A stretch of 64,000 nt of DNA from Pelodera strongyloides (taxonomy: Eukaryota > Nematoda > Chromadorea > Rhabditida > Rhabditidae): the NCBI GenBank assembly GCA_036852015.1, contig JAANDG010000098.1, forward strand, positions 248,001 through 312,000, read 5' to 3'. Shown piece after piece: positions 40,568 to 51,775 of this stretch. Within the stretch, counting starts at the first letter, position 1; each line of letters starts with the position of its first letter. Both the position numbers and the translations under genes were made by a program. The notes under the pieces were generated by a model. That model had not been told where the DNA came from. It was given only the letters and a program-made list of their open reading frames with translations, and made no database searches.

Positions 40568-42550
40568 AGACGGATTTCACAACCAGGAACATTAATTTCC
40601 AAATAACCACTTCTCATATCTCCTCAATCTATAGTCGCTCATAATCAAACTACACCGGCTTAGAATTCATGCGTTTCCCTGACTACAATTCCCACAAATT
40701 TGCGTCAATTCCCTGCAGTGTATATTAATTGTGGACGCTGCCCCCATCGCAGTATCAATACCAATCATTTCACTGATAACTTCACAAAACTCCGTCAATT
40801 CATTGAAAAGCTCACCTTTTTATTGGCTTAATCTTTCCCTATGACGCCAGCCGACAATTGTAATCGGTACACTCGTGGGGGACTTTAATCCGATTTAGCG
40901 TCTACATGGTTACACGCCGCACGAAGGGAAAAAATATTATACCGTCATATAACGAACGCTGACGACAGATCATTACTCTTACGTCGCGTAGAGCCTTGTA
41001 GTCGTCATCATACATACTCCCAGGAAAGAGTTTCGAAATTGATTGCATCATAAGGTATCGTTGTTAAAGCGGCGTTTTATTTGCCGAACAACTCGTACGC
41101 ACACAGTACGTGAGGTGGCCGACTGACCACTTGCTCATAAACCAATCAATAAATATACTTTGTTTACTTGAGTGTGGAATGTTGTAGTCCATTCTCTTTT
41201 TCAATTACCGTCTTGTCATTCTCATTTCATACGTTGTTTACGCACCCCAAACATCAACAACGAACACTCAACTATGAATCGGAGGAAACCGTTGTTGTCT
41301 AGTCTAGTTCGACTGCTCTAATCGAAAGTGCGTATTTCTTGTCTTAATATGCACGACAGACAATAAATGCACCTTGCACTACATTTCATCTGATGACAGA
41401 AAACAGGGGGTTTCATTCCGTGTGATCTGTGTAGTTTGTAGTCGGCAGTGGGCAGAGCATTCGAGAAAATGAAAGCAGTCTGGGTGTGTGTGTTTGTGTG
41501 TGTTGCGTAACGCTTTGAGACTCCGCCCTCATAAGGGGATTCATGCAAACAGCAACTGGAGGCAACTCGGTCACTTGGGCAGTTCACCGAAGGCTCCACT
41601 CCCGTCTACACGTTCATTTTGACTAGTTACTCGCCGTTTCTCAAGCGTATTCTCCGACGCCTGTATTCCCAGGACACTATAGTTTAACGGATCTGTCTAA
41701 CAGAGACACGCCATCGTGTGCAGCACCAGGTTATATTACACAACCTTTTTTTTTTTGAATTTCTCCTTTGGCCGTAAGTGCTCAGCTTATTAGGGAAATG
41801 GAAATACGACATTGAAGCCTATTATGCTTTGCTTTGCAATAGTCATCATATCCTGACGCAAGAGCAAGAGTGCGCCAGATTTCACCGTTTTATTATTGCG
41901 CGAAACTAGGGAACTCATTACTCTTGATCAGCATCAAGTATCAATATATAGCCACTTAAAGGCTAAGTATTAGCACAAGCTTTATCATGTGAATTTGATA
42001 GAATCTTCAGAAATGTTCTTTCAATAAATCCACCACATTTGGTCTGGTATTACTCATTTCCGCAAAGGTTTGTTATTGTTCTATGCATACTACCAATGCC
42101 CCCTTCCCCTCCCGCAAAGATGTTGGTGTTCTCATGTATTGTACTAGGCTAAGGTGCTGTCTATACAGTACAGCGCTTTGGCGTAGCACAATCCATGCGG
42201 CACTTATTCATCAGTGGCCAATAATTTTTTGATTTCTTTTCCAAATGAATATTAGTGTTTCAGTGTTATTTGTTGTTATTTATTCATGTGTTTTCAAGAC
42301 AACATCACAAGGGTTACCCAGAACTAAAAGATACTGTTCTGTTTCTTCTTCACTGCAAGCGATATGGTACAACAGTATTACTCTATCCGTTCTGTTTTGT
42401 TTATTTAAAATATGATCATATGTTTTGTCTGCATCATCAGACGCACGTAATAGCAAAATGTTTTGATTGGAAAATGTTCTAGTCTATACAAATTTATTGA
42501 TTTGTGAAAGTAAAATGATATCGAACACCTTATATATACATACATAAAAG

Positions 42551-42577
42551 ATAACATAACATAACATAACATAACAT
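42551..42577. repeat. (ATAAC)n minisatellite
   Basis: Five tandem copies of the pentamer ATAAC. Confidence 0.9.
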
Positions 42578-45500
42578 TTATTACGAACATAAAATGTCGC
42601 ACAAGTTTTGTCGAGGCAATACCACAATGAATAACTATGAAACGTGACAGTGTTCGATAAAGGTGTTCGATAAAAGTATGATTTGTATTCTCATTTCAAC
42701 AAAACAAAGAGAGAGTTAAATGATTGTAATTGAGCTCCGCTGGATGGAAATGCAAAACATTACCACCTAAGGTCATTGAGCAATGACCTAAGGTCTTCCT
42801 TTGTATTGTTGTTTCTTACGATAACGCGGTAACTCACACGTAACTTACACGTATACACATGAACTAGTTGATATTTACTGCAGTGAACTGGAGGCGTACT
42901 TCTCGCAAAAAAATTTACTTCCCCCTAATTTACACACGTACACCGAGATTTCCTCATGAATTTAGCCAACATTTGAATGCAATAATGCACTTGTTGTTTG
43001 TGTTTACACCAGTGGTCAGATGAATTTGCGGTGAAAACAAGAGGGTCTTTCTCTTTGAATCCACTCATTGGCCAGTCACAAGCAGTCATGGTCACAAGTT
43101 GGCATGAGCAGTCATAAAGTCCATTATCAATTTCATGGAAACGGATGCTGGACTTACGCATCGACCAGATTAGCAGCAACTACAACACGTTACACAGCAG
43201 CGTATTTAGATAAACTCAGGCGACAAAGTGAACAGTCATAGACAGGGGAAATGAGGCACTGAGTAATGTTGGCAAACAGACTCGATCAGCGAAGGACCAC
43301 GTATTGCGAGACTAGATATGTGGCTGTAGGGTCAACAATGTATTACTATAAAAAATTTTTACCATAGTTTGGGGACGGCAAGCGGTTTCAGTCAGTTAAG
43401 ATGACAGAAAGAAATGCACACATAGGCCGGATTCTCACTTGGAAAGTCTCGAAAAAAGGATAGTCTTTATTATTTGGGCTTTACCGTTTGTTTGTGTGTA
43501 TTTGTTCACTGTTATAATAAATATTTCAAACCATATTGAATGAAGCCTTATTTTATGGTTTATTTAAAATCTTAATCAAATCAATCGTATCAAGTGATGA
43601 CACGAAACTGTTTATATTTTGGTGCAGATTCAAAATCAGCTGATGTTGCGTAGCGTCGTGTGATTCCTGACGTGCCAAACAAATAAGTTTTTCTCGAGAT
43701 TGTTTCTTCCGAGCACATACCCTCAGAAATTACTCGAGCTCACTATATTTTCCGGGGATTCACAGTTCATCTTTTCGTAGAGATCGTAAGAATCCACCGT
43801 CATAGTGACGTAACAGGAAGGAACCAATTGCATCTGTCATGTACGGTCCTGATATTTGTCCAGTTACCTGTAGACTTGCGCAATAAAACATAGAGGTTTA
43901 GAAGATGACTTTTGCCCTCAATGAAACTCTTTTCTGTTTGAGGGTAACTTTTTTCTGTTCTTTGCAACAATCACCCTGTGCCACCAGGTTCGGTCTGACA
44001 AAGAATACTGTTCAAGTAATCACCAAAAATTTGCACAAGAAAAAAACGCGATTTGGGTGTGGTCATTTGGAACAGGAACGTGGAAGGAGATACAAATTGT
44101 GAAAACAACTATGTCTTCTCTTGCTTTTTTTATTGGTACGTCTTGTGGGGGCTTCCCTTGGACAAATCATGCTACTACAGACGTTATGCATAGATAATGT
44201 GAGGGTTGTTGGAGCGAAATGCAAAAAAAAATTAAAAATGTGAGTGATGTTGATGTCCAGTGATCTTTCAAGTCGTTCTACTTACTTCGAATACGCATAG
44301 ATAGATGTTTATTTGTCAGGCTTTCATCGAGACAAGCAGTGGAAAAGAGACACACTTACTACTTTATTCATTACACTGTAATTCAAAAAGGCAGCTAAAC
44401 ATGAAAATGTGTTTGCTGAGTATCAAAGAATCAGAATATGCACCTTTTATGAAAAGACAATTAACTAAACCATTTGCTACCATATGTGGACTTAAAGTCA
44501 TGGCTAGCTATGTATGGTAACGTAACAGAAAAAGTATAGTACTCCTGCCACAATGTTACCCACAAAGTTTTGATGTTTAACCCGCAGCTTATGTTTAGCT
44601 TCTTGCATAAACCTCCGAGCCAGCCGTCTTTTCTATACTGCAATAACGACCGCGCGTCGCGGTTATTGCGTGCTCTTGAATGAATTATTGGAGTCTTGTG
44701 TGGCAGCCACTGTTGTAGGTCGACATGAAAAGGCGGAGGAAAATTCTGCGCGGTTGCTGCGGATTTGCACGCAGGGTTTTTATTTATTTATATTTATATC
44801 GTATCTAAGCGACCTTGTGCCAAAATGAAAGTATCTACAAAAATTTTGAACGTGTCGATATCGCTTGGAAGATTCAATGACTGTATTTTGAGTATAATGG
44901 TCTTGAAGGGTTTGGTGCTTTCAGAGGTGACTCGGAAAAAAACATTTTCAGCAGTATTCCTTATAGTGAATGGTATAGTTCGAAATGGACGTTTTTCGGT
45001 CTTTCAAGGAGTTGGTGGAGGCCGCTAGGAGTGCATTCTCGATGCAGTCAACAATGTTTTTGGCTTAGTTATGTAATCGTACTCTTTCACGAACGTTAAT
45101 TCGCGAACTTTTTGTTCATTGTTCCAGTGTAAATAAAGAAAAAGTGTAAATGTTATCTAAATGATTTTAAAAAAAGTGATGGTTTCTACGAAACGCAAGT
45201 GTGCATCTGACCATTCTCGCTTTGAACCTGGAAAAAATGCATATTTCACGCTGCCAGTTATGATTTATAAATACTTATCGCATTTTTTCCCATAGTTAAT
45301 TTGCTGCAATCACCCGAATATTCGCACATATGCCTCCTGCTTTCGTTTTGATACTCCCATATGATCCTTGCAGACGCCGAATCAATAAGGATTCTGAAAA
45401 TACGACACTATTTAGGAAGCCACTTATTCTCGCATCACATGCAGACTTACACATTTAGGTTGCAGGCGGGGCATCCTCGTGGTAGCTATGCTCCAGAGTG

Positions 45501-45989
45501 TCTCCTGACGGTACCCTGTAGGTTGTAGATCGACGATTTTATTCACAGTGAAATAAGTCAAGTATAGCCCAGGAGTCTTTTCGCGTCTGTCAGCCAATAT
45601 ATGCGCCAAATTTCCCTAATTTTCGTCATTTGCGCATTCGCGTAGGCATTAGCACGCGGCACTCTACCCTCTTATGACCAACTGTGCAGTGGCCATGGAT
45701 TTTTGCCTAACTTAATTAGCACTAAAGAATTGATGCCTTTGCCATCTTTCATATTGTTATGCTCTTTTTATTCCTTGTTTTATCTTTATTCATACGTCTT
45801 TTCCTATCAGGTGCCATAGAAGACGTACACTCTTCTCTGAACATTTTTTTCCTTTGGAAAAGTCGCTCCTTTCTAGGCCCTTGTTCTTAAAATAAAATTT
45901 TACTCTTATTCATTGAGCCGGGAATTTGAAGGCATAAAAAATTCTTAATTTCAATTATAGAAACATTTTTCTGGTTTACAATTTTTTTT

Positions 45990-45991
45990 AG
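45990..45991 (+). promoter_or_regulatory. Candidate trans-splice acceptor of the CCDC186 homologue
   Basis: An A followed by a run of nine T bases and AG ends here, 29 bases before the start ATG at 46021. The intervening sequence contains one out-of-frame ATG (46011) that meets a stop after six codons. The pattern is that of a nematode spliced-leader acceptor. Confidence 0.55.
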
Positions 45992-46020
45992 TTTCGGTTT
46001 TAATAGAACAATGCTTCGTC

Positions 46021-49000
46021 ATGTCCAGTGAAATTACTCTAGAGGAGGAGAGTGCTAGCTCGTCATCAAATGGCCTCAATGTAATTACTCCGGAAGGTAG
46101 ATTTTGGTTGTCTATTAATTGAGGGGAACATTTTTGATGAATCGCACGGCACACCTGTTCTTGATTTTGAATTATTATTTATACCTGTGTAGGAAGATAA
46201 AACATAGATAAAAAAATAATGAGTAATGTTTAGGCACATCAACGAATGTTCCTCTGGAGTTGGATGCTGACGAAGGCCATAGTGCTGTGCAGGACTCTAT
46301 ATCCGTTGGATCTGCTAATCTTCCATCGACCAGTCTCGATGCGCCGATGAAACTTCAAAAATTATACGAGAAACATTCTGCACAACAAGAAGAGCTGGAA
46401 AGGTAGTCCAATTTGTGTGCTTAAACTGCAGTTATTTAGTATTTTAACAACCTGAGTTTACTTCTTTTGCTTTCGTTTATTTATATATTCATATATATAT
46501 ACAAATCCGGTGTGTAGATTGAGGTGGTTTGGTGTTTTGCTCACGAAATGTGCAACAAAGAACCCTATAAAACTTACGTTCTGCTTCAGAAAGTGTCCAA
46601 GGATCAATTCCAATATTTCCAGGTTGGAGCGGCAAAATGGCGAATATCGAGAGCAATTGATTCGAATAATTCGGGAACGGGATTTAAATGAAGAATTGTT
46701 AAAGGTAGTTCTTTACTTTTGTCCATGCTCCGGTACTTACTGTTGATTTGTTGGAAAATTTACTTTTTTTCTTTATTGAATTATGTACACGCGTGCGTCG
46801 AACATTTAACGATTTGTGCAAATAATGTATTCTTATCTAAATATTTAGAATGTGCGTAGCGAACAGGCTGCCACAATGGACGAGTTGGAGAAACGTGTGA
46901 TGGACCTGGAATCTCAGTTGAAAATCACAAAAGTAAGTGTTGTCCCTCCATATGTTTGCTGCATACGTTGTTGAAGTAAACCGATCATTTCATAATATTA
47001 ACAGTTATCTTTGATGAGCAAAGTGACATATTTTCAAGTTGCTCAAGTGAGTATTGTAAATTGTAAAATTGAACATCTGCGTACATATATACTTGTCCTT
47101 TGTAAAGTTGTATTGAATATATAATATGATTGTCTGTACCGTGTTGCAGGATCGTGCTGCTGCGCAAGAGGCCCAGTATTCAACGACAACAAAGGATCTC
47201 ACTACAAAGTTTAATAGTCAAGTTGCTCAAGTGAGTATTGCTTTTATTATTATACTTCTTAATTGGCTTGCTTATGGACTATAAAAATCATTTTGAGCAC
47301 AGAGTTCCCTAGCTGTTGTATCGAATGCTCATGGTTACTAATCGATTTAATTCGTCTCTTTTCAGTTATCGAAAAAATGTGATATATCGGATCGAGAAAA
47401 GAACGAAGCCGTTGTGAAATATGCAATGAAGGAGGGCGAGATTATGCGATTAACTGCGGATCTCAAGAAAAAGGTAGTCATATATAATTTTTGTGTATTC
47501 ACGAAAAGAAAAGACGAAAAAATCAGCTACAATTTCTTTGTTTAGTCGGAAGAAGCAAAGCGATTGAGCGAGGAGATCGAGCAACTGAAAGCGAGCAGTT
47601 CCCAGCAGAAGTTTCACGAATTAACACGGAAAAACGAGGAGCTGTCCGTTGATTTGGAAAAGATCAAACATGAAAAGTTCGATCTCGATAACAGATATAA
47701 GATGTCCGAGAAAAGAGCTGAGGTATTTCTTTAACATGCATATTTGTTCGGGTATCCCTGCACAGATTTATCGTATAATTTTTGTTTTTCCGAAAATTTA
47801 TGCGTTTCGATATTTTTAATGGGTCATTTTATCACGATCGCTTTTAGGCGACTCAGTTTGCACTTAACGATGTGAAACAACAAGTGGAAGTCTTAAGGAA
47901 GCAGATGCTTCAGTTAAAGGAGGAGAGGTCAAGCCTTCAGGAGCAGTGCAAACGGTTGACAGATGATCTGAAGGTAATGATTTGGTCCTGTTTCCATGTT
48001 TGGGACAGGTCTAAAGCTGAGCTGTTGGAGATAACGGTGAGAGTAGGCCTTGGATAGTATTAATAATAGTTTATTGGTAATGGAACAGAACAAAGAAGAA
48101 CATGCACAATAATACAAATAGTACATAACAAAAACCAAAAACCAAATGGTTACCCTAAGATGAAGTGCCTTACGACACATACATACTAATAAGGGACCTA
48201 GTGACCGAACAGAAAAATTCAATGCAAAGCACGGCAAATTAGGAATGATATTCGAAACATAATATTTATAGGAAAATAACAAGATTACTAATTGATATAG
48301 AACATAGGCACCGGTTTGTTAAATATGTCTAAAGAATCGAGAAGCAATTTAAGATTAGGTTTATAATCGGTGAAATCGTTGATTTTTTATCAGAGTAGGC
48401 CTTGGATCTATTCCACCTAAAAGCAGTGATTTTGGTTGATTTAATAGCATTCAGGCAAAGGACGGAGTGCAATCTCAGTTGGACGCTGAATCAGTGAAGG
48501 CGATGTCCGAGAGAGAAGAAATGTACAGGTGAAACTTTATTAATTGTCGTTTTGCTTGGTTTCAAGGATTAGTTATATCTGCTGCTTGGCAATAGTTTTT
48601 CTCGATTGGTTTGTCTGGATTGTAGTGCTCGGCTAAATTGTTCACCTGATCAACTCTTTGCCCCCGCAATTTGTTTCCTTTACCTTATTACCCTTGCTTC
48701 CTAAATGTTGCCTTGTTTCGTTTCATTCTGTGTGTCTTGATGTAATAATAGTTTGTTTGTAGAAATGTGATGGATGAAGTTTCGCGGTCGAGGAATGAAA
48801 TCAGTGAGCTGACTAGGAAGCTGCGAGAAATGGAACAAGAAAAAGAGTCTTTTCAAAATACACTGACAACCACGGAAGACCTTCTTCGGATAGAAAAAGA
48901 ACAGTGCCGACATGCAAAACAGCGTATGGAAGAACTGGAGGGAATTGAACGACAAGTACTCGGGTGAGCTTAATTGGTTTTTTAAGCCTGCTTCTCAAGA

Positions 49001-51775
49001 AAAACATCTATGTGAGGACATATATCGAATGTTGAGCGTCGGTAGACTTCTGTTGCTCCCAAATGAACAGTGATAAAATTCAAGTTCCAACTTGTGGCAC
49101 AACATCGATAAAATTATCCTTTTTTTAGTAGCCGCGATGATGCTCGAAGAGCTGTGAAGGCGAAAGAGGAGGCGGAGAACGACAAAATAACCGCAGAGAC
49201 AGAAGCTGAGGAATGTCGCAGACAAGCAGAACGAATGTTAGAGATCACGGAGCAGTTGACGCAGAGAAACACTCAATTGAGTGGCGAACTGGAAAAGGAG
49301 AGGGAGCAGGTTGTTACTTTTAATTCCACCTGTTTCAAAAAGAGCTTTCTTGCGTGTTACGTTTTCCTTAATCTATATTCAGTCAGTTGAAGTGGCATGA
49401 CATCCTGTTTTTGAAACATATTCTGTTTGCTGTATTCCCAAGTTGCATGCGAGTGGCTGCGCTATAGAGCGCGATTTTTAGCCTAATTATATTCATTTGC
49501 ACAGAACATATGGGAATGCAGTTGTCCAACATACGTTTCAAATTCCGGCCGCTATATCGCTTTAAACTGAAATAGCGGGCTACATTGATTGTTTACACTG
49601 CCGTGTTAACCCTGTATTTTAGAATGGTGTTTTGCGTCACAAGCTTGTCGAAGCTGAAGGATGTCTTCAACGGGCGCAGAGCAAATTGGACTCGGTTGTG
49701 AGTTTTTCCCCATCTTTACGTTGTAAGGAGCCTCCTGCTGTTTGTGTGTCGTCTTTGGGTCTGTTTCCAGTAACAAATGAGTAGCTCGGTACAAAGAGTT
49801 ATGAGGGAAAATATACGGTGACAACAGTGTTCTTACAAATAATATCCACAGAACAATACTATTGTCCTATTTCAGGAGAAAGACACTGAAATGTCCTCAG
49901 TTGCCCTTTCTGCCGAGGTTAGTTCACTAAGGGAAGAAGTGGCCGAGAAGTCATCCAAGGTATATTTCACTGGAGTCATTTTTCGAATATTCTATAGTCT
50001 CACAACAATTATGGAAGAGGTTATTCATGCAATTCCTTTGCAGGTTCGCGAATTACAACGTCAACTTGCTGACGAAAAGAATGAAAACGCTGTCTATAAA
50101 AAGAAAGTCACTTCCAATATGAAGGTTAGTTTTTTTTATTATAGTTTTTATTAATTACTGACATATTAAGTACTGACTTCAGAACGTGATAGTCACAAAT
50201 TTCTAGGAGCTGAAGAGTGAGGTTTCTGTTTTGCGAAAGCAACTCACGCAGAAGGCGGTTAGTGCTGCGGAGTCCGAATTCATTCCGCCTCCGACTTCGT
50301 CTGGGGCTCACAGCTCTGGCTCGAGAGCCAGTTCAATCACTAGCATGGATCAGGTCAGACTATACAGAAATAATTTTATTGATTGAAATATTATCATAAC
50401 CATACTTCATACTACTACTAGTGCGAATGAGACTTTCCTCCTGATCATTTTCAACTATATCGCTTGAAGGTTGGCAAGGCTCCTGAGAGTGTAACTTCAG
50501 CAACATCTCCAACAGAAGAATGCGCTCCAGGTGTGCAGGCAGCAATGGTGGAAAAGGTATTTAAACTATTCTTTCTAAGGATTTGATCATTATTCACTTG
50601 CTACGGCAATTGAACTAGGCGGCGCAAATCCCTACTTCGTTGCAATGTGGAATATGTTCATATTGTTGCAGATAGTAAAACTCCAAAAGCAACTTGCACG
50701 AAGGACGGAGAAGATTGAATTCCTAGAGGAACAGGTTCGACAGTGCATTGTAGAACTGCAGAAGAAGACAAAGTAAGTCGATTATTTACGTTCTCAGTTC
50801 CTAAAAAATGCAAAACATCACTATTTGACCATCTGTCCTTTCGTTACTTTCACATATGTCTACTCGATTATTCCGTATGGTTGTTCGGCTACTGTATTAC
50901 GCTTTGTGAACTTTTGAATGCTTCTTAAAATATCGTTTTTTTACAGAATCATCCAGCATTATGCACTCCGAGAAGAGGCTTCTCTGTTAATGCCACAGGA
51001 TAAAGATATGGAGAAGGTACGCTCCTTTTTATGTTCTTCTAATAAGAATTTCTGTTGATCTAATAACGACTCGACCTGAGAATAAGCACACTTGCTCGTA
51101 TTAGATAATTGAATATTCATAATATAATCAAATCTAAACCTTTAGCTATTGAGCGTTTGCGAAGTGGTCTCGGTAAGTTGTTGAATGTTGTTGTAGGTTA
51201 GCAAGTTCTTTTTGCACCACTATATTTGTTTGCATGAGTACATATTTTCTGTTATTTTCAAATTTCAAAAGCTGTTGTGATTGTTCTTTCTCTTGTATTG
51301 AGCCGTTCGAAATCCGGTCTTCCGGTTATGTTCTGGTTTGTCAAAAGCAACAATAAAATTCTCAGAAGCCTTCTTTCAAGGTACCGTTGTCGAAAAAGGG
51401 CTACTCGTACCTGCTGATGGGTTCGATGTGGACAAACGGTCAAGATAAAAAGAGTTCTTTGCAATTGGCAACTGAAGTCAACTCCAGACTGCAGGCGGTT
51501 CTGGAAGATACTTTGCTCAAGAATATCGCTCTGAAGGTTTGTATTGCTATTTCTTGCTAAAGAGCTCTAGTGACTAATTCTTATTAATTCTGCCTCCTTG
51601 CTCCAAATCTTCCCACTGAATTCCTCAATCAACTTCAATGTTCGGGTGGGTGCATCTGCGTTTCGCGTATTCGAAAATTCACTAAATTTTCTTTCAGACT
51701 AGTCTTGACACACTTGGAGAAGAAATCTCGCGGCTATCCAGGGAGAATCGTCAACTTTCATTGGCACAACGATAG
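46021..51775 (+). CDS. ccdc-186: Coiled-coil protein, CCDC186 (C10orf118) homologue
   Basis: Twenty exons: 46021-46096, 46234-46402, 46623-46704, 46849-46932, 47150-47230, 47366-47473, 47546-47722, 47848-47973, 48455-48528, 48763-48963, 49129-49309, 49623-49697, 49876-49959, 50044-50124, 50207-50353, about 50470-50556, 50672-50772, 50947-51016, 51366-51536, 51698-51775. They encode about 750 aa. The N-terminal 60 residues are acidic and Ser-rich; from about 70 to 560 the sequence is almost continuous heptad coiled coil. A low-complexity Ser/Pro linker follows. The C-terminus holds the conserved part I recall from CCDC186: KIVKLQKQLARRTEKIEFLE, KIIQHYALREEASLLMP and SRLQAVLEDTLLKNIALK. In C. 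elegans CCDC-186 acts with RUND-1 and RAB-2 in dense-core vesicle cargo sorting at the Golgi/endosome. The start of exon 16 is unresolved. Confidence 0.88.
47005..47046 (+). other. ccdc-186: Possible cassette micro-exon or exon-fragment duplication in a ccdc-186 intron
   Basis: A 42-base stretch bounded by ACAG and GTGAGT is open in the host frame (LSLMSKVTYFQVAQ, phase 0 to 0). Its last 13 bases plus the donor region (47034-47056) are identical to the end of the next exon and its donor (47217-47239). Its first six bases match the start of the exon at 47366. It may be an optional exon or a dead duplicate. Confidence 0.4.

Larger units (their letters stand above)
25712..45989. other. About 20 kb gene-poor region
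   Basis: No coding exon is supportable on either strand. The open frames present (for example 26972-27616 minus, 31231-31557 minus, 39545-39919 plus) show no recognisable family or splice-consistent partners. The region holds several microsatellites, a diverged dispersed repeat near 34.7-36.6 kb, pyrimidine-rich tracts near 38.0-38.3 and 40.4-40.5 kb, and otherwise AT-rich DNA. It separates two divergently transcribed genes, so distal regulatory DNA for either may lie here. Confidence 0.5.
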
